A stretch of 64,000 bases of DNA, taken from Streptomyces sp. NBC_01314 (lineage in GTDB: Bacteria > Actinomycetota > Actinomycetes > Streptomycetales > Streptomycetaceae). Location: positions 10,974,001-11,038,000 of the forward strand of contig NZ_CP108394.1 in assembly GCF_041435215.1 (NCBI RefSeq). The letters are read 5' to 3'. Both the position numbers and the translations under genes were made by a program. The first letter of the stretch is position 1. Each line of letters opens with the position of its first letter. Of the stretch, positions 44,584 to 53,189 are shown one piece after another. Under the pieces are notes generated by a model. That model was given only the letters and a program-made list of their open reading frames with translations. It was not told the DNA's origin and ran no database searches.

Positions 44584-44890
44584 TCAGGCGGTGTAGGTGG
44601 GGTAGTCGGTGTAGCCGGCCACTCCGCCGCCGTAGAAGGTCGCCGGGTCGGGGGTGTTCAGCGGCGCGTCAGAGCGTAGCCGCTCGACCAGGTCCGGGTT
44701 GGCGAGTGCGAGGGCGCCGACGGAGACGAGTTCGGCCGTGCCGTAGCCGATGTCTCTGGCGCGGGTGGGCAGGCCGGCGCCGGCTGGGTTGAGGACCAGC
44801 GTGGTCGGCCACACGCGCGCAGGGTGCTCAGCAAGGCGTCGTCGCCCGCGTGGAGGTGGGGGCGGTGCGGGAGGGAGATGCCACCGACGG
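44584..44890 (-). pseudogene. Old yellow enzyme (alkene reductase) C-terminal fragment, minus strand
   Basis: TTLVLNPAGAGLPTRA, GTAELVSVGALALANPDLVERL and LNTPDPATFYGGGVAGYTDYP are the end of an OYE-family protein with its natural stop; upstream homology breaks up by frameshifts (HAGDDALLSTLRA). It ends 11 bases before the MarR start in the same direction. Confidence 0.75.
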
Positions 44891-44990
44891 CGGTCCATGT
44901 CCCCAGGGAGGTCCCCACGAGGCGGGCCTTCGGTGCGGTGACGACCAAGTGGTGATCGGGAGGGTGTGGCGGAGGGAGGGGTGGGCGTGA

Positions 44991-45896
44991 TCAGTCGAGG
45001 GTGAGGACGAGCTTGCCCCGGACATGTCCGGCGTCGCTGACCTGCTGGGCTGTGGCGGCCTCGGCGAGCGGGTAGGCGGTGACGGTGGTGACGACCTTGC
45101 CGGTCGCGGCGTCCTGCGCCAGGGCGGCCAGGTGGGCGGTCGAGCGTTCGGGGGAACCGCTGGAGAAGGTGATGCCGAGCTGGTGCGCGCGGAGGTCGGC
45201 GATGGTGACGATGCGCTCGGTGCCGCCGCGCAGGGTGATGGAGTCCTCCAGGGCTCCCTTCCCGGCCAGGTCGAACACCGCGTCCACGCCGTCGGGGGCG
45301 AGTGCCTGGACCCGCTCGACCAGGCCCTCGCCGTAGAGGGTCGCGGTGGCGCCGAGCGAAGTGAGGTATTCCTGGTTGGCGGGGCCGGCGGTGCCGATGA
45401 CGCGCGCTCCGCGGGCCGTGGCGAGCTGGACCGCCAGGGTGCCGACCGCTCCGGCCGCGCCGTGCATCAGTACGGTCTCCCCGTCGGCGACGCCGAGCAG
45501 GTTCAGGACGCGCTCGGCCGTCGCGCCCGCCACCGGCAGCGCGACCGCGTGCTGCCAGTCGAGGCCGGCGGGCTTGAGGGCCACGGTGGTGGCCAGGGCG
45601 TACTGGGCGTACGAGCCGGTGTCCGACCAGCCCAGCACCTCATCGCCCACCTTCACGTCCTGCACGCCCTCACCCAGGGCGTCCACCACGCCGGCGAGCT
45701 CACCACCGGGGATGGCGGGCAGCGGCGTCGGGAACCTGGCCTCCAGTGCCCCGGAGCGGATCTTGCCGTCCAGCGCGTTCAGTCCGGCTGCCTTGACGCG
45801 GACGCGGATCTGCCCGGGGCCGGGCTGCGGGACCTCGATGTCCGCCTCGTGCAGCACTTCCGTGCCCCCGAAACGGTCGAACAGGATGGCTTTCAT
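44991..45896 (-). CDS. NADP-dependent zeta-crystallin-type (quinone) oxidoreductase
   Basis: A 301-residue medium-chain reductase without the zinc ligands of alcohol dehydrogenases: GLNALDGKIRSG, IPGGELAGVVDALG, LPVAGATAERVLNLL, and the nucleotide loop HGAAGAVG (145-152). It probably reduces quinones or enones with NADPH. ATG 45896 has GAGGAG five bases upstream. A 28-base palindrome lies 59 bases upstream. Confidence 0.92.
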   Translation of the reverse strand: MKAILFDRFGGTEVLHEADIEVPQPGPGQIRVRVKAAGLNALDGKIRSGALEARFPTPLPAIPGGELAGVVDALGEGVQDVKVGDEVLGWSDTGSYAQYALATTVALKPAGLDWQHAVALPVAGATAERVLNLLGVADGETVLMHGAAGAVGTLAVQLATARGARVIGTAGPANQEYLTSLGATATLYGEGLVERVQALAPDGVDAVFDLAGKGALEDSITLRGGTERIVTIADLRAHQLGITFSSGSPERSTAHLAALAQDAATGKVVTTVTAYPLAEAATAQQVSDAGHVRGKLVLTLD

Positions 45897-45954
45897 GACG
45901 ACTCCTCTCGTGTCGCCACCCATTTAGGTGGCTGGACACATAATCAACGTAGCA

Positions 45955-45982
45955 GCAAACACGTGGCTAGCCAAGTATTTGC
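45955..45982. promoter_or_regulatory. 28-base near-perfect palindrome upstream of the quinone oxidoreductase
   Basis: Twelve of 14 base pairs match around the centre TGGCTAGCCA, with outer arms GCAAA and TTTGC. Size and symmetry fit a MarR- or TetR-type operator; the MarR encoded at 44.1 kb is the nearest candidate. Confidence 0.65.
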
Positions 45983-46187
45983 AGTCGCTCGGGCTGCACA
46001 AGATCGATCGCGGTCGCGTCGGTCTCCTTGGGGCGGCGTCGAAGCGGGAGGTGTCTGCCGGAGCGAGCCTTGCGCTCGGGCCCGAGAGTGCGGCGGCCCA
46101 GGCGGCACCGCACCTCGTGAGCCGCGCAATGCCGCGCAGGGCATGCACGTCACGCTGTCCGGGCTTACCGCGGCTACTGTTCGAGCT

Positions 46188-46660
46188 TCAGGCGCGCTGG
46201 ATGACAGTGACCGACTCGGCGTTCATCGGCTCGTTGATCTTCGGCCCGGGGATGGCGTGGGACCCGTGGACGGTGCCGGGGACGAGGTGGAGTTCGGTTG
46301 GTACGCCGGCATCAAGGAGGCGCTGGGTGTAGGCGATGGCTTCGTCGCGCAGAGGGTCGAACTCGCTGACGCAGATGTAGGCGGGCGGGAGGCTGGTCAG
46401 GTCCTCGGCGCGGGCCGGTACGGCGTAGGCGGAGACGTCGGGGGCCACCCCGACGCCCCGGGCCGCCCAGGTAGAAGTTTCACACGACGGGCAGGTCGGA
46501 CCCCTTGAGGATCGGCGTGTCGGTGAGCTCGGCCATGGACGGGGTGTCGAGGCGGTCGTCGAAGGCCGGGACGCGCAGGAACTGGAAGCACGGCTCGGCC
46601 CGCCCCGGTCGCGGGCCATCAGGCTCAACTTGTACGTCGCCATGTCGATGCGCGCAGCAT
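46188..46660 (-). pseudogene. Alpha/beta hydrolase (HSL-type esterase) remnant
   Basis: In two frames: FQFLRVPAFDDRLDTPSMAE, then, after a frameshift near 46490, VPARAEDLTSLPPAYICVSE, FDPLRDEAIAYTQRLLDAG and HLVPGTVHGSHAIPG, which carry the catalytic Asp and His of hormone-sensitive-lipase-type esterases. The nucleophile Ser region is missing. It ends with a natural stop. Confidence 0.7.
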
Positions 46661-46794
46661 GTCCTGCAGCACTCGGGCACGGCCGCGGGTGGAGTCCTTC
46701 TCGTCACCCGTGGCCCGGAAGCTCGGGCACATGACGCCGCCGGAATCCGCACGGCACCGTCCCACGCCGATGCGCCGCGTGGACCCAGGGGCCG

Positions 46795-47252
46795 TCCCGG
46801 CCTCCTCGGCTGTCACGGGCGACACACTCGACCTGCTGGCCGAGTTCGGCTTCGACTGGGGCTCGTCCCTGGTGGGACGTGACTTCACGCCCTACCGGCC
46901 GCGGATGGTTGTGGAGCTCGACCAGGAGAATGGCAACACCTTCGGGCCCGAGAGCCGGGTCCTGGAGTTCCCCGTCTCCTGGCTTCTCGACGACTTCCCG
47001 GAGCTGGAGTCCTTCAAGGGCAACGCCCTGATGCAGGCCAATGGTGTCGTCCTCGCCCGTTGGAAGGACAGCTTCGACTTCGCCCACGAGCGCTGCCCGG
47101 GCGGGGTCGCGAACTGGACGCTGCATCCGCCGACCATCGGCCGGGCCCACAACCTGCTCATGCTCGAGAAGTTCCTCGACCACGTGACGTCCTTCGATGA
47201 CGTCTGGTTCCCCACGCTCTCGGAGCTCTTCGACAGCTGGGAAGACGGCTGA
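46795..47252 (+). pseudogene. C-terminal part of a polysaccharide deacetylase-type protein
   Basis: About 150 residues (TLDLLAEFGFDWGSSL, YRPRMVVELDQENG, LEFPVSWLLDDFPEL, FDFAHERCPGG, FLDHVTSFDDVWFPTL) resemble the second half of NodB-fold deacetylases of the PuuE-like type. The metal-binding first half is not present and no proper start is seen, so it is called a fragment, although the frame is open and ends at a strong terminator. Confidence 0.6.
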
Positions 47253-47270
47253 ACAACCGACGCCGACGAC

Positions 47271-47305
47271 AAAGCGCTCGGTCCGGACCGCGGACCGAGC
47301 GCTTT
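47271..47305 (+). terminator. Terminator hairpin after the deacetylase-like fragment
   Basis: 15-bp perfect arms AAAGCGCTCGGTCCG / CGGACCGAGCGCTTT with a 5-base loop; the right arm ends in TTT, 19 bases past the stop. Confidence 0.85.
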
Positions 47306-47484
47306 CGCTGTACGGAGAGGACGTCGAGTCCGCTTCTGGTGGCGGCCTCGTCCGGGTTGGGTGAGGCCGCCTTGGCGGGTGAGGCGTCCGAGGCGGCTGC
47401 GGGTGACGTTCATGACCAGGACGTCGGGGCATGCCGAGGGGTTCGTGCCGGTCGAACGGGCCGTCGCGTGGATCGTGCACCATG

Positions 47485-47615
47485 GCCACCGGCCCTGCGC
47501 TACCGCGGCACCATCAAGAACGACACCTGGCTCCACATCCGAGTCGCCGCCCTCGACCTCCGCCGGCTGAGCAACCTCGGGCTCACCCACACCAGGGGCA
47601 CCTGGCACCTTGCAC
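47485..47615 (+). pseudogene. Transposase C-terminal scar
   Basis: ALRYRGTIKNDTWLHIRVAA and LDLRRLSNLGLTHTRGTW match the last ~40 residues of IS1182/IS5-like transposases. Nothing else of the element remains. Confidence 0.6.
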
Positions 47616-47688
47616 GGGCCAGTACATGGCCGGAGGGCTGTCAGGCCTCACGGCCGGACAGCCCCTCACCAAGGTCTTCATCAACCTT

Positions 47689-48105
47689 CTAGCGGTCAAG
47701 CCAGCGCTGCAGCGCCTCGAGCCCGTTCTTTGGATGTGTGTTGAAGCTCAACCGGATGCCCGGCTGGAGGTCGATGAGCACGTTGACGATCCGCTCGAAC
47801 AGGATGGTGTTCTCCGGGACGTTCCGAATGCCGCCGCCGATGAGCGCCAGCCCGAACGAGCGCCCGGAGAACCGTCGGCGCAGCTCGGCCTCAGCCTCGT
47901 CGGCGTCCATGCCGATGCCGCACATCTCGCCGTCGATGCCTGCGTCCTGGAGCGCCGCCCAGCCGCGCTCGATCTGAGTGGCCAGCTCCTCGACCGTCGC
48001 AAACCCCGGCGGCAAATCGTCCGGCGCAAACGCATCAGCGCGGATGCCGATGGCCAGCACGCGCTCATTGGGCGGAGGCTTCACCTGGGAGTTCTTGTGG
48101 GACAT
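47689..48105 (-). CDS. Hypothetical protein, 138 residues
   Basis: An intact gene of unknown family starting MSHKNSQVKPPPNERVLAI. It is soluble, with alternating strands and helices (VLAIGIRADAFAPDD, ATQIERGWAALQDAGID, FGLALIGGGIRNVPENT, FERIVNVLIDLQPG); the pattern GGGIRxxPE and FERxVNxxxxLxP suggests a small alpha/beta domain. ATG 48105 has an excellent GGAGGAG seven bases upstream; the frame extends further but is unlikely to be used. A TTGACGTGTCAA palindrome lies 100 bases upstream, so it may belong to the MarR-type regulon. Confidence 0.7.
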   Translation of the reverse strand: MSHKNSQVKPPPNERVLAIGIRADAFAPDDLPPGFATVEELATQIERGWAALQDAGIDGEMCGIGMDADEAEAELRRRFSGRSFGLALIGGGIRNVPENTILFERIVNVLIDLQPGIRLSFNTHPKNGLEALQRWLDR

Positions 48106-48204
48106 GGGGTCGCTCCTCCACGGCACTATGGCCCCCTCTGATGGCACACCCATGGCGCCACAGTTCTACGGGGGAAAATCGAGAGAAAGGTGACAGGTCT
48201 ACCG

Positions 48205-48216
48205 TTGACGTGTCAA
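48205..48216. promoter_or_regulatory. MarR-type palindrome upstream of the hypothetical gene
   Basis: TTGA-CGTG-TCAA with perfect arms, 100 bases before the start of the minus-strand gene at 48105. Confidence 0.55.
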
Positions 48217-48506
48217 GTTCTTCGGACTTTTTCGCCGTTCACCAGATGTGAGAACAGACGCCGCACGGGGCGGAACGCTCACAGGTTCGTGAGTGCTGTG
48301 AGCACGCTACAGTCCGCTCCAGGCTGCCTGATGCGACGCGCTGGCCCCCGGCTTTGGCATGGTCAAACTGCCCCCTGCCGCTGTGCGCTGGTCGGCAGTC
48401 CAGTTGACAGAGTGGGCTCGTTTGACCGGCCGCTCCGTGCGCAGCGAGTGCAAGATGCCGGGCAAGGCGGACGTCATCGCGGTTGCACCTGCCGCCTTCC
48501 CCAGGG

Positions 48507-48629
48507 TTAGGTCTCGTCGATCATGTTCACAAGGGGCGTGCCCGCCTGGTAGTTGGTCACCTTGCCGGCCGTGCCGGTGTACTGGCGCGACCCACAGGCT
48601 GACGCGTCGTCGAGCTTGAGGAAGCCCAT
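48507..48629 (-). other. Short frame of 40 codons, possible gene end
   Basis: The minus frame reads MGFLKLDDASACGSRQYTG and ends VTNYQAGTPLVNMIDET, which looks like genuine C-terminal protein sequence, but no family is recognised. Otherwise the 48.1-48.98 kb gap holds only the two operator sites. Confidence 0.3.
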
Positions 48630-48862
48630 GTCATCCTCTTCCGTGCGGGCCGGGCCCGCAGATGCGCCGGATCCCACGGGCTGGTGGTGACGGAGTGGGT
48701 CAGGGCGTCACGGTTGCCATGCTCGCCCAGTCGGGCGGCCATCGGCTCCACCGATTTGCGCTGCTCGTCCAACAGCAGGCCCCGCGGGTAAGCCCTGCTC
48801 CGCCGACGCTGATCCGCCCGCGTGACTCTGGCATGCCGAGCGTTGAACAAGGTGGATGGGTA

Positions 48863-48889
48863 TTGATACATCAACAGTTGATGTATCAC
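48863..48889. promoter_or_regulatory. Double MarR-type operator forming a 25-base perfect palindrome
   Basis: TTGATACATCAA (48863-48874) and TTGATGTATCAC (48878-48889) stand side by side; together 48864-48888 is a perfect inverted repeat with 12-base arms around one A. It is 100 bases before the secreted-protein gene. Confidence 0.7.
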
Positions 48890-48988
48890 CCTCATCTGAG
48901 GAGCGGCACTCATCCCGCATGCGCTGCCCCGCACAGCGGAGGCTCCCACCGCATGCCTCTCCTCGACCACGAGAGCGACAACATCTGT

Positions 48989-49363
48989 ATGAAGGCCTTT
49001 CGCAAGAGCACCGCAGCAGCGGCCGCACTGGCAGCGGCCTTCCTCGGCATCCTGGTCACGCCGGGGCAGGCCCAAGCCGAGTATCCCTCGGCCCGAGTCG
49101 TGGTGTGCAACTTCGCCAACAATCGGGTGCTGACCTCGGTCACCGTTGAAGGCCTCAACCAGAACAACAGCTACTACAAGACGCCGAATCTGAGCGCCGA
49201 CGTCGAAAACTGCGGCTACCGGTGGACCGACTACTGGTGGAAGGGCGGCCAGAACCTGAAGGTCACACTCAACTTCCGGACAGGCTCACCGGTCACTCCG
49301 CACTGCTGGATCCCGTCCGACGTGCAGGACGGCAGACTGCTGCCGTGTGCCTACGCCACCTGA
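48989..49363 (+). CDS. Small secreted four-cysteine protein
   Basis: A 124-residue protein with a Sec signal peptide (KAFRKSTAAAAALAAAFLG, cleavage after QAQA near residue 31) and a mature part of about 93 residues rich in Asn and aromatic residues, with four cysteines (VVCNF, ENCGY, PHCWI, LPCAY) that could form two disulphides. I do not recognise the family. The ribosome site before ATG 48989 is weak (GAGAG). A double MarR-type operator lies 100 bases upstream and a terminator follows, so it is a single-gene unit. Confidence 0.75.
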   Translation: MKAFRKSTAAAAALAAAFLGILVTPGQAQAEYPSARVVVCNFANNRVLTSVTVEGLNQNNSYYKTPNLSADVENCGYRWTDYWWKGGQNLKVTLNFRTGSPVTPHCWIPSDVQDGRLLPCAYAT

Positions 49364-49378
49364 CACCTGCGCCGTCCT

Positions 49379-49410
49379 GACTCCGGCGCTGACCCCGCGG
49401 CGCCGGAGTC
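49379..49410 (+). terminator. Hairpin after the small secreted protein gene
   Basis: GACTCCGGCGC / GCGCCGGAGTC, an 11-bp stem with a 10-base loop, 15 bases past the stop. Confidence 0.7.
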
Positions 49411-49743
49411 CAGGGGAGCGTGCCAGACCTCAGGCGTCCTTGAACTCCTGCCGCTGACGTTCCGTCGATGGCGTCCCGTCGTGTGGTGCAGCCGATCAAG
49501 GTCGAGGTGTGGGCGGGGCTTGCACCCGTCCATGCGGCGCCGCACCCGGACGTCGGACTCGGCAGCGCCCCGGCCCCGATGAACAGACGCTGACTGCCCC
49601 CATTGCAGCGGGTGAGGCGGCCATGCGAGAGGTGGTTGGTCATCACCACGTGCATGTTCTCCGCCGATCCCGACGACGCAGAAACAGCAACGATCAACAG
49701 GTCCGCGCCGTGCGAGGACCACGTCAACAGGGAGAGTCTCCCC

Positions 49744-50690
49744 ATGCCCAGCCAGCAAACCCACCCTCGCAAAGACGCCGTGCCGAACACCGTCGACACC
49801 GTGGCGCACCTGCCCCCAGGCTTCACCGACACCTTCACCAGCCGCATCGTTGACGTCAACGGCATCGCGGTGCATGCAGTCGTCGGCGGAGACGGCCCGC
49901 CGCTGCTCCTGCTCCCCGGCTGGCCGCAGTTCTGGTATTGCCGGCAACTGGTGATGCCGGCGCTCGCCGAGCACTTCACCGTGATCGCCGCCGACCACCG
50001 CGGGCAGGGCGCCAGCGACAAGCCCGCCACCGGCTACGACGCCGCCACCCTGGCCGACGACCTGGCGGGACTGATGGCTGCCCTGGGCCACAGCCGCTAC
50101 GCCGTCGCCGGTATCGACCTGGGCATGGCAACCGGCTACGCACTCGCCGGCAGTCATGGTGAGCGCGTCACCCAACTCGCGGTCGTCGAGGCGATCCTGC
50201 CGGGCATCTCACCGTTGCCGAACCTGCTCTCGGACGCGACCACCAACGAGTTCCTGTGGCACTTCGCCTTCAACCGCCTGCAGGACATCAACGAACGCAT
50301 GGTCGCCGGTCGCGAGGAGATCTACTTCGGCCATCAGTTCGCGACGAAGGCCGCCTCACCCGATGCCATCCCGCCTCACGCCGTAGACCTGTACGTCGAG
50401 GCTCTCCGCGACCCGGCCGCGCTGCACGCGAGTTTCGAGATCTTCCGAGTCGACAACGACCCGCTGATATTGGGCTGGCAGAAGGAGGGACCACTGGACA
50501 CCGGTGCTGGCGATCGGCGCAGAGTTCTCGACCGGCGCCAGCGTCGAACAGGTCATGCGGCAGGTCGCCACCGACGTGACCGGACTGGTCGTTCCCGGCT
50601 CAGGGCACCTTCGTGACCGAAGAAGCGCCGGACGCCATCGTGAAGGCGCTGCTCGACTTTTTCGCTGAACAGCTCAGTCGGCGGGGCGCC
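49744..50690 (+). pseudogene. Alpha/beta hydrolase (epoxide-hydrolase-like) with two frameshifts
   Basis: From ATG 49744 (GGGAGAG upstream) the frame encodes LLLLPGWPQFWYCRQLV (HGxP-like oxyanion region), AADHRGQGASDKP and the nucleophile elbow GIDLGMATGY with Asp, as in epoxide hydrolases. Near 50,495 it shifts to WTPVLAIGAEFSTGAS and near 50,600 shifts again to TFVTEEAPDAIVKALLDFF, which should be GHWVTEEAP, so the catalytic His is also damaged. Two single-base errors would restore it, so sequencing error should be considered. Confidence 0.7.
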
Positions 50691-50718
50691 CCGGCGTCAT
50701 CCCTGCCCCCCTCACACG

Positions 50719-50738
50719 TCCTGAACATTCGTTCAGGA
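50719..50738. promoter_or_regulatory. Perfect inverted repeat before the FMN reductase
   Basis: TCCTGAAC-ATTC-GTTCAGGA, 8-base perfect arms, 33 bases before the ATG. It is unlike the TTGA-N4-TCAA sites and fits a TetR- or PadR-type operator. Confidence 0.6.
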
Positions 50739-50771
50739 AAGCCCAACCATCCACACGCTCAAGGGAATTCC

Positions 50772-51332
50772 ATGACCAGGATCGGCATCATCCTCGGCAG
50801 CACCCGCCCCAACCGCAACGGCGAGCAGGTCGCCAAGTGGGTCTACGACATCGCCTCCCGCCGCACCGACGCCGAGTACGAGCTCGTCGACCTGCGTGAC
50901 TACCCGCTGCCGCACCTGGACGAGCCCCTGCCCCCGACGATGGGCCAGTACCAGGGCGAGCACACCAAGAAGTGGGCGGAGAAGATCGCCTCCTTCGACG
51001 GGTTCGTCTTCGTCACCCCGGAGTACAACCACAGCACCTCCGGCGTCCTCAAGAACGCCATCGACTACCTGTACACCGAGTGGAACAACAAGGCCGTCGG
51101 ATTCGTGTCCTACGGCGGCGTCGGCGGCGCCCGGGCCGTGGAACACTTGCGCCTGGTCGTCGGCGAACTCCAGATGGCCGACGTCCGCCAGCAGGTCGCC
51201 CTGTCACTGATGACCGAGTTCGAGAACTTCACCATCCTCAAGCCGGGCGAGTACAACGTGCAGGCCGTCGGCACCATGCTCGACCAGGTCGTCGCCTGGA
51301 GTGACGCCCTGGCACCACTGCGCGCCGCCTGA
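50772..51332 (+). CDS. NADPH-dependent FMN reductase family protein
   Basis: A 186-residue flavodoxin-fold reductase: IILGSTRPNRNGEQVAKW (FMN phosphate loop), VFVTPEYNHSTSGVLKNAID (flavin ring contact) and FVSYGGVGGARAVEHLR. It resembles azobenzene/quinone reductases of the YieF/ChrR type. ATG 50772 has AAGGGAA upstream; the frame continues upstream into the hydrolase remnant but that is coincidental. It could supply reduced flavin or reduce quinones. Confidence 0.93.
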   Translation: MTRIGIILGSTRPNRNGEQVAKWVYDIASRRTDAEYELVDLRDYPLPHLDEPLPPTMGQYQGEHTKKWAEKIASFDGFVFVTPEYNHSTSGVLKNAIDYLYTEWNNKAVGFVSYGGVGGARAVEHLRLVVGELQMADVRQQVALSLMTEFENFTILKPGEYNVQAVGTMLDQVVAWSDALAPLRAA

Positions 51333-51523
51333 GAGCAGCTCGACCGCGTTCTCCTCGGTACTCGGTTTCCTCTCGTCCCAGGGCCCACTGGATGGTCGTC
51401 CGACATGGCGCCGGGTGGTCGCTGCTCTGTCGCTGTGTGAGGGGAGGACGACCTTCCTTCTGCTCCCGCCGTGCGTGGCGGCGGGAGTCGAAGGCAGGCC
51501 GCCGGGTGTCCGGCGTACGCGCG

Positions 51524-51760
51524 TCAGGACCTATCCGGCCACGGGTGGGAGGATGGACTCATCCTGACGTAGCGCATCAGGCCCTTGAGACCGTTCTGGC
51601 GGCCGAGGCCGCTGGCTTTGCAGCCGCCGAACGGTGCGGGGCTGTTCATGGAGTAGCCGAGGGTGCCGGTGCGGATGCGCCGGGCCAGCGCCGTGCCGCG
51701 TTCGATGTCAGTCCAAACGCTGCCCCTGAGGCCGTACTCGTTGTCGTTGGCCGATGCGAC
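51524..51760 (-). pseudogene. Aldehyde dehydrogenase C-terminal fragment
   Basis: ANDNEYGLRGSVWTDIERG, ALARRIRTGTLGYS and PFGGCKASGLGRQNGLKGL are the last ~75 residues of an ALDH; the catalytic Cys and Glu regions are absent. The 51.34-51.52 kb stretch shows nothing recognisable. Confidence 0.75.
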
Positions 51761-51946
51761 GGCCGCCCTGCAGATCGCGGAGACTGTCAAGAGAATTGAG
51801 GTCCGCCCGCCATGTGACGCGTGCGAACTGCCACTCGCCGTCGCATCAGGCCAAGGTCTCGGCCAGGTCGAGGACCCCGCGGCGGAACTGGCGCACAGCC
51901 GCGGGCGTGCCGGCCCGGGAAGGCTGCTGGACCGATTGACTTCTAG

Positions 51947-51978
51947 TTGATGTGTCATATATAAAGATGATGCATCAA
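51947..51978. promoter_or_regulatory. Two MarR-type sites before the GtrA-like gene
   Basis: TTGA-TGTG-TCAT at 51947-51958 and ATGA-TGCA-TCAA at 51967-51978 (inner TGATGCATCA is perfectly palindromic), 20 bases apart and 18-50 bases before the start. Confidence 0.6.
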
Positions 51979-51996
51979 TTAAGAGGATTGTGGATC

Positions 51997-52521
51997 ATGG
52001 AATCAGTGCAGAGCCGGCAACAGGCGGCACCCGGTGCCTTTACCGCCTTCGCCCGCTTCGTGCTCTTCGGTGGCGGGGTGGGGCTCGCCTCCAGCTTCGC
52101 CGTGGCAGCCCTCGCCTCCTGGCTTCCCTGGGCCCTGGCCAACGCCCTGATCACGGCGGCTTCCACACTCCTCGCCACCGACCTGCACGCCCGCTTCACC
52201 TTCGGTGCGGGCGGGCGCGCTACCTGGCGCCAGCACGCGCAGTCGGCCGGGTCCGCGGCGGCCGCATACGCCGTGACCTGCGTGGCGATGCTTGCCCTGC
52301 AACTGCTGGTGTCGACGCCCGGTGCGGTGCTGGAGCAGGTCGTTTACCTGTCCGCCTCCGCACTCGCCGGTGTCGGGCGGTTCGCGGTGCTGCGCCTGGT
52401 CGTCTTCGCGCGGAACCGCTCGCAGGTCACGGTCACCGTCCGCACCGTCCGTCCTGTGCGCGTGACCGTGGGTCGCGCGTCGGCCCCGGCCGCCCTCGCG
52501 GTGCTCCTCCGCGCTGCCTGA
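51997..52521 (+). CDS. GtrA-like membrane protein
   Basis: A 174-residue protein with four predicted helices (FVLFGGGVGLASSFAVAALAS, ALANALITAASTLLATDL, AAAAYAVTCVAMLALQLL, VVYLSASALAGVGRFAVLRL), the layout of GtrA/DPMS-like flippases for polyprenyl-linked sugars. The family's conserved F-x-x-x-R/K near the ends (ARFTFG, RLVVFAR) is present. ATG 51997 is used; ATG 51967 is in frame but lies inside the operator. The tail is Val/Arg-rich. Its control by the same type of site as redox genes is notable. Confidence 0.75.
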   Translation: MESVQSRQQAAPGAFTAFARFVLFGGGVGLASSFAVAALASWLPWALANALITAASTLLATDLHARFTFGAGGRATWRQHAQSAGSAAAAYAVTCVAMLALQLLVSTPGAVLEQVVYLSASALAGVGRFAVLRLVVFARNRSQVTVTVRTVRPVRVTVGRASAPAALAVLLRAA

Positions 52522-53189
52522 CCGTGGCGCCGGGCGGCCAAGCCGCGAAGCTCTACGCACCATACCGCCCCCGGTAGCCGGCGAGGTTGTCCAAGAAGTG
52601 GGGACGTGCTTGGCTCCACCTCAAGAAACACGCCGCCACGCAGTGCCGGGTCGCAGGGCGGTTCCCCGCCACCTGGTCCTCCACAGACTCGGCGCCCGCG
52701 GCAAGACGGATCGGGCAACGCTCCGCCATCGGCATGTGCTGGTACTGACGATGAGCGCAACTACTTCTGTCAGGACCGCGGCCGTAGCGCTCGTGTCCTG
52801 TTACCTGGTGGGCCGGGTGCGGCCGTGTAACGGGACGGCGCCTGGGCGAGCCGGTTCGCAGCATCGCGGAAATCGCCCGGTCCCGTTGACCGCCGAGCGG
52901 ATGTTCCCGGTGGGGCGCTCGCTGGCGCGAAAACCAGGAGTAACTGCGGCGCACCCTTCCCGGTCTTCGCGCCGAGACATTGCAGGATCTTGACATGGGC
53001 GTGGTGCGCGTCAGGGCCTGGCAGACAAACGGCCCTGTCCTGTAGTCGGTGGTGGCGAAGCGTGACCAGATCCGTTGGTGTCGCGTGCGAGGCGTCGGCG
53101 GGTGATTCCGCCCGAGAAGGTCATGCATCCGCAGGGCGGTGGCCGATGGCGAGGGGCGGCAGGCGTTTGCCGCCGACCTGCCCTACCTG
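52522..53189. other. Gap without a supportable gene
   Basis: Open frames here have no recognisable protein content, ribosome sites or hairpins that I can defend; a minus-strand stretch reading IWSRFATTDYRTGPFVCQAL looks protein-like but is unidentified. Confidence 0.3.

Noticed and set aside
46795..47252. Treating the deacetylase-like frame as an intact gene
   Set aside because: The frame is open but the metal-binding first half of the NodB fold is missing and no ribosome site or suitable start precedes the homologous part.
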